64,000 nucleotides of DNA from Victivallales bacterium. Its GTDB lineage: Bacteria > Verrucomicrobiota > Lentisphaeria > Oligosphaerales > Oligosphaeraceae. A program made the position numbers and the translations under genes. Numbering within the stretch: the first letter of the stretch is position 1; each line of letters starts with the position of its first letter. Under the pieces are notes generated by a model. The model searched no databases. It had not been told where the DNA came from and saw nothing but the letters and a program-made list of their open reading frames with translations. Positions 7,632 to 16,459 of the stretch are shown piece after piece. The stretch is taken from positions 62,001 to 126,000 of the forward strand of contig JAFZWH010000091.1 in NCBI GenBank assembly GCA_017617415.1, in the 5' to 3' direction.

Positions 7632-8475
7632 TTTCTATCCCACTCTTCTTGAACTGATTATAAAGGCATCCACGGAATTGCCGGAAGATGTCACGACGGC
7701 TCTGAAAAGCCAACTCGCGCAGGAAGAAAACGGCTCCACTGCCGCCAGCGTGCTGGAGACTCTTCTGGAGAATATCCGCCTTGCCAACGAGCGCCAATTG
7801 CCACTCTGCCAAGACACCGGTACCATCCATTTCTTCGTGACTGCACCCGATGACTTCCCACGCCGCCGCTTCAAGGCAGACGCCGAACGCGCGGTTGTGG
7901 AGGCAACTCGCCGGGGTCTTCTGCGCCAGAACTGCGTGGAAAGCGTAACCGGCCACAACACAGGTAACAACCTCGGCTATGTGAACCCCACTTTCCACTG
8001 GGAAGAGGCTGATGACAATGCTATCCCCAAAGTTACCGTGTTGCTCAAGGGCGGTGGCTCCGAAAATGTGGGCATCCAGTATTCCCTGCCCGATGAGCCT
8101 CTCCATGCAGGCCGCGATCTCGACGGTGTGAAGAAGTGCATCCTGGATGCGGTTTATCGCGCCCAGGGAAAAGGCTGCGCCCCTGGCATCCTAGGTGTCT
8201 GTATCGGCGGAGACCGCGCCGGCAGTGCCGAAGAGGCCAAACGACAACTCCTTCGACGCATTGGCGAACGCTCCAATGATTCAGCGCTGGCGAACCTGGA
8301 GCAGGAGGTTCTCGCGAAAGCCAACGCCCTCGGCATCGGCCCAATGGGCCTCGGTGGCAAAACTACATTGCTCGATGTCTTCGTCGGCACCCGAACCCGT
8401 CACCCCGCGTCCTACTTCGTGACCGTCTGCTATAACTGCTGGTGCATGAGAAGACAAACCTTGGAAATGATTTAA
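7624..8475 (+). CDS. Class I fumarate hydratase, alpha subunit
   Basis: A 283-residue protein matching the alpha (catalytic N-terminal) part of [4Fe-4S] class I fumarases and related tartrate dehydratases, which interconvert fumarate and malate. Visible landmarks are L-C62-Q-D-T-G, T-G-H-N-T-G-N-N, the cysteines in G-C185-A-P-G and G-V-C193-I-G-G-D, and a C-terminal Y-N-C-W-C block; three of these Cys should bind the oxygen-sensitive cluster. The two-subunit form needs a beta subunit, usually encoded directly downstream, but here a Nudix gene follows after three bases and no beta gene is in the window. The beta gene must be elsewhere if the enzyme works. Subunit identity is firm; substrate is fumarate by family average. 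Confidence 0.88.
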   Translation: MTDFYPTLLELIIKASTELPEDVTTALKSQLAQEENGSTAASVLETLLENIRLANERQLPLCQDTGTIHFFVTAPDDFPRRRFKADAERAVVEATRRGLLRQNCVESVTGHNTGNNLGYVNPTFHWEEADDNAIPKVTVLLKGGGSENVGIQYSLPDEPLHAGRDLDGVKKCILDAVYRAQGKGCAPGILGVCIGGDRAGSAEEAKRQLLRRIGERSNDSALANLEQEVLAKANALGIGPMGLGGKTTLLDVFVGTRTRHPASYFVTVCYNCWCMRRQTLEMI

Positions 8476-8478
8476 TAT

Positions 8479-8979
8479 ATGGAAGAATATTTTGATATCG
8501 TCGATGAAAACGACAACATCATCGGCACTGCGCCACGTTCCCGTTGTCATGGCGACCCCAGCCTGATTCACCGCACCGCGCATGTCGTGGTTTTGCATCC
8601 GGACGGTCAGCGCATTCTCCTGCAGAAGCGCACCATGACCAAGGATATCCAGCCCGGCAAGTGGGATACCGCCGTTGGCGGGCACCTCGCCCACGGAGAA
8701 ACCTACGAGGACGGCGCGCGCCGCGAGATGTCCGAGGAACTCGGCCTCCCCCGCGACCTCCCGCTGAAATTCCTCTTCCGCAGTGAAATCCGCAATGAAA
8801 TCGAGTCCGAGAATGTCGGCATCTTCCTGCTCGTCTCCGATGGTCCGTTCCACTTTCAGCAAGAGGAAATCGACGAAGTGCGCTTCTTCACCCGCGAGGA
8901 ACTCGCTGCATACGCTGACGCCTTCACGCCGAATCTCCGCCGCGAGTTGGCCGAATTGACTGACAAGAATATCTTCTGA
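8479..8979 (+). CDS. Nudix hydrolase (IPP-isomerase-like class)
   Basis: A 166-residue protein with a full Nudix box at about 64-88: G-G-H-L-A-H-G-E-T-Y-E, then R-R-E-M-S-E-E-L-G-L. These glutamates bind Mg2+ and the enzyme splits nucleoside diphosphates linked to another group. The opening E-Y-F-D-I-V-D-E-N-D and the run Q-K-R-T-M-T-K-D-I-Q-P-G-K-W-D place it among the small proteins resembling isopentenyl-diphosphate isomerase and E. coli YfcD. The true substrate is unknown. It starts three bases after the fumarase stop and ends the plus-strand HNH-fumarase-Nudix unit, facing the GH2 gene tail to tail. Confidence 0.9.
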   Translation: MEEYFDIVDENDNIIGTAPRSRCHGDPSLIHRTAHVVVLHPDGQRILLQKRTMTKDIQPGKWDTAVGGHLAHGETYEDGARREMSEELGLPRDLPLKFLFRSEIRNEIESENVGIFLLVSDGPFHFQQEEIDEVRFFTREELAAYADAFTPNLRRELAELTDKNIF

Positions 8980-9076
8980 CCAAATTACCTGGAAGACAAG
9001 AATATGTATATAATGGACGCCACGGCAAGCAATCGCAAGCCGCAGCGCCCATCATGGCATTAAGTTCAATCCGGCC

Positions 9077-11587
9077 TCAGTAGCTATTACGCAGGTCGCT
9101 AATGGCAAGACGTTTCTTGAATTCTGCCGGATTCATTTTCACACCTGGACGGTAGATGAGTTGACGACTTCCAGGAAGCATCGCAAAAGCATTGTCCTCA
9201 AAACGGCCCGCAGGGTCACCCGCGACAGCCAGCCAGACATAGAACGCCGGTGCGGAGGCGGTGATGGTGAGCACCAGCTCGTCTTCCTTACCCTTGGTCA
9301 CATTCGTCAACTCCACCTTGGTATCCGGCAGGTCGCAATGCTTCCAGACATCGAGGCAGACCACTTCGTTGTGGCTGTAGTTGTTGCCTTTGAAGTCCCG
9401 TGCCGTGGTCTCCAACATCAGGAAGCAGTCGTTGATGGCCAGGCCGCCACGCGCCCGCTCGTCATGGTAGAGGTCAGGCATATTCAGAAGCATGGATGCG
9501 GCGGTCTGCGTCTTGGCTGCAAATCGCCAGCTCTTGATCGGCTTCCCATCGGAGAGTTGGTGCAGACGCACTACAATCTGCGCCTCGACCTTCTCTGCCA
9601 GGTCGGAAATGAAGTGCAGTTCCAGCGGAGCATCTTTGTCGGTGTGGTATATCACCGCCTGGACCGGCGCATAGAAGCGCTTTGCCAGATAATGAAGCAC
9701 CTTCCAGCGCCCGCCGTATTCCAAAGATGCCCAAGAGGCCACAGGCCAATTGTCGTTGAGCTGCCAGAAGATGGTCCCCATCGTGCGTGGACGCAATGAA
9801 TGCCAGTACTCCACGCCCGTCTTGATGGCAAGTGCCTGCTGCACCTGCGAGAGGTAGAGCGTCTGCGTGAAATCCTTGGGCATCCGGAAGTAATTCCCGA
9901 ACATCCCGAGAATCTTGGCGTTTCCTGCGCCGTTCTTCTGGTGACGGTCCATCACCGGACTGAAGAGGTTGAAGTCGCCCTGCTTCTCGTCGGCAAAGGT
10001 ACGCACCGTCTCCAGCGACGGGAAGGACTGGAAGCCGAACTCCGAACAGAAGCGCGGCTTCACCTTGTAGAACTCGTTGAAAGTGGCACCGCCGTGCCAG
10101 ACCTGCCAGTAGTGCATGTCGCCATCGGCGTCCGCCTTCCAGTTGTCCGCGAAGTTGTCAGGACCTGCACAGGGCGAGCTGGGCCAGAAGGTGCGCTCGG
10201 GGTCGCAGGCGTGGACCACATGGGCGATGGCCTGGTTGGTGCGGTCGTAGCCCACCAGCCATGCGTCGCGCTGGCGTGGGGTCTTGGCGCCGTTGATGTT
10301 GCCGATGAGTTCGTTGTCTCCGCACCACAGTGCGATACACGCATGATGGCGGAGGCGTTTGACCTGATATTCGACTTCGGCTCGAATCTGGTCGATGAAC
10401 CAGTCCGCAGAAGGATAGATGGCACAGGCGAACATGCAGTCATGCCACACGAGGATACCCAGGCGGTCGCATTCTTCGTAGAAGGCATCCTCCTCGAATT
10501 TGCCGCCGCCCCAAACCCGCACGATGTTCATATTCGCGTCATGGGCGGACTTCAGCAAGTCATGGTACCGTTCCGGCGTGTGCTGCTGAGGCCGCGCATC
10601 GCAGGGAATCCAGTCGCCGCCTTTGGCGAAGATTCGCACACCATTCACCTGGAAAACCAGCGAGTAGCCAATCTCGTCCTTTTCGTTGACCACCTTGAGT
10701 TCCCGGAGACCGACCTTCCGGCTCATCGTCTGCCCATCCGCTTCGACTTCCAAGTCATAAAGTGGCTGTTCGCCGTAGCCATTGGGCCACCAGAGCTTGG
10801 GATCCTTGATTGTGAAAACCGTTGTTACCTGGAAGAGTCCCCCTGCGCGTGGAACAACTCCGGTTCCCTGGCGGACTTTGCCAGCAAAGGAGAATGTCAC
10901 GGGGATCTCCGCGCCAATCGGCGCGTCCTCAAAAGCGAAAAGTTCGACAGTCACGGTGACCTTGCAGACATTCTTGTCATGTTCTTGCGCAGTATAGACA
11001 TGTTCCAGCCGGACGAATTTCGCACCCTGGAGATAGTTCTGCCCCATCAACCCAGAGCTGGGCAGCGAGATGCCCCAGTCCCAGCCCGCCGAACACTGGC
11101 TTTTGCGAATAAGGTTCAGGTGGGCAATGGTACTCAATCCATCCCAGTAGCTGGGGATGGTGTGGTTCAGGCGCACATCGTTGTCGTTACCCGCCTTCGC
11201 TGGCGACTTGATGGCGACCGCAATGGAGTTCTTGCCTTTTTTGAGTGCATTTTTGGCATCAAAGCGCCAGCGACGGAATTGGTTGTCCGTGCGGCCGACT
11301 TCCTTGCCGTTGATTTTCACCGTGGCGACGGTGTCCACGGAGTCCAGATTCAAGAAGACATGCTTTGATGCCAGCAATGCGGCGGGCACCTGGAACTCCT
11401 TTTCATAGGTCCAGTCCACCTGGGAGACCCACTGCACTTCCTTTTCATTTTCCCGCCAATAGGGGTCGGGTATGACACCAGCAGCCTGAAGCGCGGAGTA
11501 GTTGTCGCCCGGAATGATAGCCTTGATGGAGTTTTTTTCGGAGGTGCGGCGCAGTTGCCACACGCCATTGAGGTCCAGTTTTGTCAT
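9077..11587 (-). CDS. GH2 beta-mannosidase
   Basis: An 836-residue protein with GH2 architecture: an N-terminal jelly-roll domain (about 1-170, opening L-D-L-N-G-V-W-Q-L), an immunoglobulin-like sandwich, then the TIM-barrel catalytic domain. W-C-G-D-N-E carries the acid/base Glu426 and C-S-E-F-G-F-Q-S-F-P carries the nucleophile Glu516. The W-C-G-D-N-E spelling and R-V-W-G-G-G are typical of beta-mannosidases, which release mannose from the non-reducing ends of beta-mannosides. No signal peptide is seen, so it probably acts inside the cell on imported oligosaccharides. It lies 12 bases downstream of a second glycosidase-like gene and is surely in its operon. Confidence 0.92.
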   Translation of the reverse strand: MTKLDLNGVWQLRRTSEKNSIKAIIPGDNYSALQAAGVIPDPYWRENEKEVQWVSQVDWTYEKEFQVPAALLASKHVFLNLDSVDTVATVKINGKEVGRTDNQFRRWRFDAKNALKKGKNSIAVAIKSPAKAGNDNDVRLNHTIPSYWDGLSTIAHLNLIRKSQCSAGWDWGISLPSSGLMGQNYLQGAKFVRLEHVYTAQEHDKNVCKVTVTVELFAFEDAPIGAEIPVTFSFAGKVRQGTGVVPRAGGLFQVTTVFTIKDPKLWWPNGYGEQPLYDLEVEADGQTMSRKVGLRELKVVNEKDEIGYSLVFQVNGVRIFAKGGDWIPCDARPQQHTPERYHDLLKSAHDANMNIVRVWGGGKFEEDAFYEECDRLGILVWHDCMFACAIYPSADWFIDQIRAEVEYQVKRLRHHACIALWCGDNELIGNINGAKTPRQRDAWLVGYDRTNQAIAHVVHACDPERTFWPSSPCAGPDNFADNWKADADGDMHYWQVWHGGATFNEFYKVKPRFCSEFGFQSFPSLETVRTFADEKQGDFNLFSPVMDRHQKNGAGNAKILGMFGNYFRMPKDFTQTLYLSQVQQALAIKTGVEYWHSLRPRTMGTIFWQLNDNWPVASWASLEYGGRWKVLHYLAKRFYAPVQAVIYHTDKDAPLELHFISDLAEKVEAQIVVRLHQLSDGKPIKSWRFAAKTQTAASMLLNMPDLYHDERARGGLAINDCFLMLETTARDFKGNNYSHNEVVCLDVWKHCDLPDTKVELTNVTKGKEDELVLTITASAPAFYVWLAVAGDPAGRFEDNAFAMLPGSRQLIYRPGVKMNPAEFKKRLAISDLRNSY

Positions 11588-11599
11588 GGTTTTGGTGAA

Positions 11600-13792
11600 T
11601 TATGCGAGTTTCCAGTTTTTGGGAAGGCAAATCGGGAGTTTCGGAGGATTCTCCCAGGTAATCTTGACCACGCCGTCCTGTGCCTCCAGGTCCATTCTCC
11701 CATATTTGGTATGGAGCCCGTGGATGGCGAAACGGCGGTGGGGCTTTTCAAGTTCGAAGGGAGCGAAGCCTCCCAGCAAGATGATCTCATCTGGCGTCTC
11801 GAAATACATTCTCGCCAGTTCGAGTTCCAGAAGGCGACCGTTGCTGGAGGCATTGGGCTGCCAGGAGGTATGGTTCGGGTCGTCCAGGTCATAGCGCTCC
11901 TGAGTGATGTAGGTATCGGGCGTGCAGCCATAGTTCTCGTAGGCCTGGATGGCGCACCACGCTTTCTTCCACTGATGGGTGGCCAGGTAAATCAATGCGG
12001 CGACCTGTTCCGCAAAGCCGATGTACATCAATTTTTCGGACATCGGTCCCAAGAAGAAGCCATTCACCGCATTCTTCTCCGCCCAGGCAAGATACCCCAG
12101 CTGGAGCGGATGCGTCATCGGCATCAGTCCAGAGTACGCAAGGTGCATGATGGAATCGCAGTACTCGAAGCCCAGGCACAGCGCGCCCTCGCGGTTCAGG
12201 GAGCGCGGGATGAAGCCATCAGGCTGGCGCAACTGCGTCATCGCGGCCTCTATGTCTTTATAATATCTTTCCCCCACTGCCGCAATGTGATCCGCCTCGG
12301 GATGTCCAAAGCGTTTGAGGATGGGCGCGACCAGCCGAATACCCAGGCACGACCAGTTGTCCGTGATTGCCAGCACGCGTCCGACATCGCCGTCCGAGGC
12401 GGTGCAGCAAGGCATCAGCCCGGGGAACGGGTAGTCCGGCGGATGCGGAGCCGTGACCTGCCGGACAATCCAGAGCGCCGCGCGAGCCATTGGCTCGAGG
12501 TATTTTCGTGCGAACTCCTCGTCCTGCGACGCCTCGAAATACTGCGCTGCCATGGTGAGTGCGGAACCAGTCACGCAGGCCCATTTGGGCCCAGTGGTCC
12601 CCAACGACCCTTCAAGATCCGTGAACTGTCCTTCGGACGGGAACCCGCCGTCCTGCAACGAGAAGATGAAGTCAAGAATTTCGCGCATCGGCTGGAAATA
12701 CCCCAGTTTTGCCATCGGCGCCATTTCGCACATGACCTCCCATACCCACATGAAGAATCGCTCGCTGGTTCCACCCTGGCTGGGGAAAAGTATGGGACCA
12801 TGCCCCGGCCAATCCATCGTGTACCAGAGTTGCCGGGTGACCAACTGAAGGCTCTTGAAGCGGTCATTGAGCATCTGGTCGCCGAAATCCACAGTGGCGA
12901 CGCCCTGCTCTTCCTCGGCGGCATGCTGCGCGTTCCAGGCGGAGGCCGTCGCAAAATCGGGAACTTGTTCTGGCACGCCATGCGCCAGGCTGGTGTCCAT
13001 CGTCAGTTCAAAGGAACGGCTTTCCCCCACATCCAGTTCCGCGCTCATTGTCAGGAGATTGCGTGCGTGCTTCACGCGAAACTCCGGCTGTGGGTAATAC
13101 GGGCTGTCCCAGATGAAGCGGTAATCCGTGAACTCGGCATCCGTGGCCGAGAACTCCTCGCGCCATTCGGAAGCGAAATCGCCAGGGCGCAGGCGGGCGA
13201 CCACCGTTCCGTCCGCCGCCACAAAGTCATTGCCCTTCATGGTAACGGAGGTATCCTCCAACACGCTGGGCTTGGCATACCAGTGGAAGGAAATATAGTG
13301 GTAGTCGTAGGTCTGAAACTCATTGGGATGGCTGAGTTTCACGGAAATCGAGCACTTCTGACGCTTCGGCGAGGTGTTCGTGACAGTCACCTTCGCGCAC
13401 AACTGGTCGTTGGCCCCCATCGCATAGTCGATGTCGTAGCGGATATAGTAGGCGTAGTAACTCTGGCGGATCTGCGGAAGGCTGCCGCCAAGGCGTTCCA
13501 GTTTCGCATGGGTGTATTCCGCCACGAACGGCGGTGCGTCCGGCAGGAAACTCAGGAAGCGCATCGTAAGGGCGCGGATGACCTTCCCCCCCTCGGCGTC
13601 GTTGTTCAAACCAGGGGGCATTTGCAAGACCGCCGCATTCAGGGCGTGGTCCGCAATCACGCTATGACGCGAACGCGAGAGATTCAACGGGTTGTGAACC
13701 GAATACGGCGGAGTCAGCCGCAGGTCGCGCGTCGCGGCCAGCAGTTCGTACCAGTCATGCTGGTCAGCGGTGGAATAGGTGATCTTGTCCAT
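11600..13792 (-). CDS. Putative six-hairpin (alpha/alpha)6 glycosidase
   Basis: A 730-residue cytoplasmic protein. The N-terminal half (about 1-300) looks like a beta-sandwich. The second half has the repeated helical pattern of (alpha/alpha)6-barrel glycosidases, with G-G-F-P-S-E-G-Q-F-T-D, then T-G-P-K-W-A-C-V-T-G-S-A-L, then D-N-W-S-C-L-G-I. I cannot name the family with certainty. The start M-D-K-I-T at 13792 is chosen since residues encoded upstream read like leader DNA. It is the first gene of a two-gene operon with the beta-mannosidase, so a mannose-containing glycan is the likely target. It is divergent from the DUF4838 gene, sharing a 291-base intergenic region. Confidence 0.6.
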   Translation of the reverse strand: MDKITYSTADQHDWYELLAATRDLRLTPPYSVHNPLNLSRSRHSVIADHALNAAVLQMPPGLNNDAEGGKVIRALTMRFLSFLPDAPPFVAEYTHAKLERLGGSLPQIRQSYYAYYIRYDIDYAMGANDQLCAKVTVTNTSPKRQKCSISVKLSHPNEFQTYDYHYISFHWYAKPSVLEDTSVTMKGNDFVAADGTVVARLRPGDFASEWREEFSATDAEFTDYRFIWDSPYYPQPEFRVKHARNLLTMSAELDVGESRSFELTMDTSLAHGVPEQVPDFATASAWNAQHAAEEEQGVATVDFGDQMLNDRFKSLQLVTRQLWYTMDWPGHGPILFPSQGGTSERFFMWVWEVMCEMAPMAKLGYFQPMREILDFIFSLQDGGFPSEGQFTDLEGSLGTTGPKWACVTGSALTMAAQYFEASQDEEFARKYLEPMARAALWIVRQVTAPHPPDYPFPGLMPCCTASDGDVGRVLAITDNWSCLGIRLVAPILKRFGHPEADHIAAVGERYYKDIEAAMTQLRQPDGFIPRSLNREGALCLGFEYCDSIMHLAYSGLMPMTHPLQLGYLAWAEKNAVNGFFLGPMSEKLMYIGFAEQVAALIYLATHQWKKAWCAIQAYENYGCTPDTYITQERYDLDDPNHTSWQPNASSNGRLLELELARMYFETPDEIILLGGFAPFELEKPHRRFAIHGLHTKYGRMDLEAQDGVVKITWENPPKLPICLPKNWKLA

Positions 13793-13900
13793 AAAACAGG
13801 GAAACCATACATCGAAATGAAACTTCCCCACAATATATTCCACTGTGTACATTTCCCCATACGACAAACAAACTTTTTTGCCAGAAAAACCAGAAGCATG

Positions 13901-13934
13901 TCGGACGGCGGGACGGCAGACGACGGACGTCTCC
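13901..13934. repeat. Degenerate heptamer repeat (ACGGACG type)
   Basis: TCGGACG, GCGGGACG, GCAGACG and ACGGACG follow one another with a period of seven (one unit of eight). They lie in the gap between the divergent glycosidase and DUF4838 genes. The same motif class occurs at 41705-41757. Confidence 0.5.
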
Positions 13935-14040
13935 GAAATTCCCATGCAATTGCAAAAGTTGCCGTGTCAAATGGATTCGCACGGTTTATATTACTTCATC
14001 GCCAAATTCCACACCCGCAAACACAAAGAACTTTGAAGCA

Positions 14041-14070
14041 ACCTGGACAATTCTGGACAATTCTGGACAA
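14041..14070. repeat. Three 10-bp tandem repeats before the DUF4838 gene
   Basis: ACCTGGACAA is followed by two exact TTCTGGACAA units, ending 13 bases before the ATG at 14084. One repeat per helical turn directly upstream of the start could be an operator or an mRNA leader element; a slipped-strand expansion without function is equally possible. Confidence 0.65.
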
Positions 14071-14083
14071 AAACCGCACTGCT

Positions 14084-16387
14084 ATGATTTGCTCACCCTT
14101 CAAATTCCTCCGGTCCAGCGTAGAACTCATTCTGGTCATCGGTAGTTTCATGGCACTCACTTCAGCACAAGTCACCATCGCCTCGAATGCCCTGCCCGCC
14201 GAGCGCACCGCCGCACGGGAACTCCAGAAATACCTCGCGCTCATCGCTGACGACTCCGAGGTCACCGCGACCTTCCATGTCGGGCAGTCGCCTGAGGCTC
14301 TGGCAGTCTTCGGCCTGGACGGCTGGAACGACCTCCGTCCCGACGAAGTCCTGTATTGCGTGAAGGACGGCGAGGTCTGGCTGGCCGGGGATGCCCCGCG
14401 CGGAACCCTCTACGCAGTTTATGAATTCCTCGAACGCGAATACGGCGTGAGATTCTTCACGGCGGACGACGAGCTGGTGCCCGCCCAATCGCCTTTCCGC
14501 CTGCCCCCTGACGGCACTTCGTACCGCTATGCGCCGGCGTTTTTTCAGCGCTCCGCCGCCTACACGACCATCAACAACGACCAGCCCGCCTTCGCGGCCA
14601 AGATGCGCAACAACTACTTCTACGCGCCCAGCGCCGAGGAATGGGGCGGCTACAACGGGCTGATCGGCTGGTGCCACACGCTTGACCAGTTTCTCCCTGC
14701 GGAGAAGTATTACAAGGACCATCCCGAATGGTATTCGATGCAGAAGGGTATTCGCCTGGGTGGTCCGCAGTTCCAGATGTGCCTCACCAACCGCGAGATG
14801 CGCCAGGAACTCATCAAGGTCGTACGCGAAAAGCTCAAGGGAAACCCGAACAGCCACTTTATCTCCGTTTCGCAGAACGACAACCATCATCCCTGCCAGT
14901 GCAAGGAGTGCAAGAAGTTCATCAAGCAGCACGGCAACGAGACCGACCTGCTGCTCGACTGCGTGAACGAGGTCGCCGCCATGGTCGCCGAGGAGTTCCC
15001 CGGCGTCTTCGTCGAGACGCTCGCATACGTTTACACCCGTCAGCCACCCAAGACCATCCGCCCGCTGGACAATGTCGCCATCCGCTACTGCACCATCGAG
15101 GCTGCCGCACTCGCGCCGGTGGACTCCCCACGCAATGCCGTCCTCGCCAATGAATTGAAAGCCTGGCAGCCGATTGCCAAGCACACCATGATCTGGAACT
15201 ACGTCACCGATTTCGCCAGATACTACCTGCCCCACCCCAACTGGACCTTCCTCGACCAGGACCTGCGATTCTTCCGCGACAACAACGCCATCTCGGTCTT
15301 CGAGCAGGGCTCCTTCAACCACTGTGGGCGGGCCGCCGACCTCACCGACCTGCGCACCTACGTCGTCAGCAAGCTGCTCTGGAACCCCGACCTCGACGGC
15401 CAGGCGCTCATCCATGAGTTCGTGGACCACCACTATGGCCCCGCCGCACCGTATGTCTATGCATATCTCGACGGCGTGACCGCGGCCTCCGCACGCCATC
15501 CGGAGTGCCTGGACAACTGTTATCCGCACAACACCGACAAATGGCTCAGTGACTCCGAGCGCGTCCAAATCTGGTCGGAGGTCTTCGCCGGCGTGGAGAA
15601 GTTCGCGGAGGATCCGATATACGGTCCTCGCATGGCAATCGCCGCCCTGCCCATCACGATGGACCTGCTGGACCATCCGGACCTGTTCGTTCCCGAACCA
15701 GACAAGCGCCTTCCGCAACTTCGCGAGGTCGATACCGAAAAACTTCTGGATTTCTGCGAAAAGTACCTCGCCCTCGCTGATGCGAAGGATTTGCAGGAAA
15801 GCATGGGCCTCCCAGCCACCCAGTGGATTGCCAACCGCCGAACCACTACCAGCGGAGAAGCGCATATCTCCTGGCTCACGGAAGGCGAACAGCCAGACGG
15901 GCTGCCGGACGGCGAAAAGTGGTGGGGGTGGAATGCCGAGAGCATTGGACAACTCTTTGGCGAATCGCAGACCACCATCGCGCTCTGCGACGACCCCAAA
16001 GCCGTCGGTGGCAAGGCCGTCCGAATGCCCAATGTCCACAACGAGTGGTATTTGCAGATGTCACGTCTCCCCACGGGCATCTTCGAGCTCTATCTCACGG
16101 TGCGCTGCCAACTCAAGCCCGGCTGCAAGGCCGAGGGCGCCGCCATGACCTGCGGGAACTACCCCGCCGGACCGGAACCCGTCACCTTCACCGCCGCCGA
16201 AATCGCCGGAGATGAGTACAAGCTGGTCAAGCTTGGCGTCAGCAATCTCGGAAAGGCATATTATGTCTATGCCGCGCCAGTCATCAACGACAATGTCGAG
16301 AGCATCTGGATCGACCGACTCATTGTCATTCGACCGCAGGACAAGGACGGGAATCCCGTCAAGGTCATCGATGAGTTCCAGCCATAG
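14084..16387 (+). CDS. Secreted DUF4838 protein (alpha-glucuronidase-like N-terminus)
   Basis: A 767-residue exported protein whose signal peptide ends near F-M-A-L-T-S-A-Q (residue 29). The next ~110 residues resemble the N-terminal domain of GH67 and GH20 enzymes (A-A-R-E-L-Q-K-Y-L, G-T-L-Y-A-V-Y-E-F-L). A DUF4838 region follows (about 150-500) with the Cys cluster H-P-C-Q-C-K-E-C-K-K-F, and a C-terminal sandwich. DUF4838 is thought to be a glycosidase-like TIM barrel common in PVC and Bacteroidetes polysaccharide loci; no reaction is established. ATG 14084 was chosen because the signal peptide starts there. The next gene begins 72 bases downstream on the same strand. Confidence 0.8.
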   Translation: MICSPFKFLRSSVELILVIGSFMALTSAQVTIASNALPAERTAARELQKYLALIADDSEVTATFHVGQSPEALAVFGLDGWNDLRPDEVLYCVKDGEVWLAGDAPRGTLYAVYEFLEREYGVRFFTADDELVPAQSPFRLPPDGTSYRYAPAFFQRSAAYTTINNDQPAFAAKMRNNYFYAPSAEEWGGYNGLIGWCHTLDQFLPAEKYYKDHPEWYSMQKGIRLGGPQFQMCLTNREMRQELIKVVREKLKGNPNSHFISVSQNDNHHPCQCKECKKFIKQHGNETDLLLDCVNEVAAMVAEEFPGVFVETLAYVYTRQPPKTIRPLDNVAIRYCTIEAAALAPVDSPRNAVLANELKAWQPIAKHTMIWNYVTDFARYYLPHPNWTFLDQDLRFFRDNNAISVFEQGSFNHCGRAADLTDLRTYVVSKLLWNPDLDGQALIHEFVDHHYGPAAPYVYAYLDGVTAASARHPECLDNCYPHNTDKWLSDSERVQIWSEVFAGVEKFAEDPIYGPRMAIAALPITMDLLDHPDLFVPEPDKRLPQLREVDTEKLLDFCEKYLALADAKDLQESMGLPATQWIANRRTTTSGEAHISWLTEGEQPDGLPDGEKWWGWNAESIGQLFGESQTTIALCDDPKAVGGKAVRMPNVHNEWYLQMSRLPTGIFELYLTVRCQLKPGCKAEGAAMTCGNYPAGPEPVTFTAAEIAGDEYKLVKLGVSNLGKAYYVYAAPVINDNVESIWIDRLIVIRPQDKDGNPVKVIDEFQP

Positions 16388-16440
16388 CCAACCCGTGGCC
16401 CCCCCCAGCAAGTTCTCGTTTCGAGAAACTACACCTTAAT

Positions 16441-16457
16441 TTCTAATTGCTAATTGA
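16441..16457. repeat. CTAATTG heptamer repeat
   Basis: Two exact CTAATTG units (16443-16456), preceded by a degenerate copy, sit directly before the ATG at 16460. The same heptamer recurs at about 40.14 kb upstream of the V-ATPase E gene. Confidence 0.5.
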
Positions 16458-16459
16458 AA

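Noticed and set aside
9004-9060. TATAAT-like box and a 16-codon ORF between Nudix and GH2 genes
   Set aside because: The genes converge here, no -35 box or ribosome-binding site fits, and the peptide has no features.
9800-11368. 522-codon open frame antisense to the GH2 gene
   Set aside because: Lies wholly opposite the GH2 catalytic region and shows no motifs.
11555-14083. Long open frame upstream of the DUF4838 gene
   Set aside because: It runs antisense through two glycosidase genes; a signal peptide and sense start at 14084 define the real gene.
14162-16039. 625-codon open frame antisense to the DUF4838 gene
   Set aside because: No domain, valine- and glycine-rich shadow composition, and the opposite strand has a signal peptide and family motifs.
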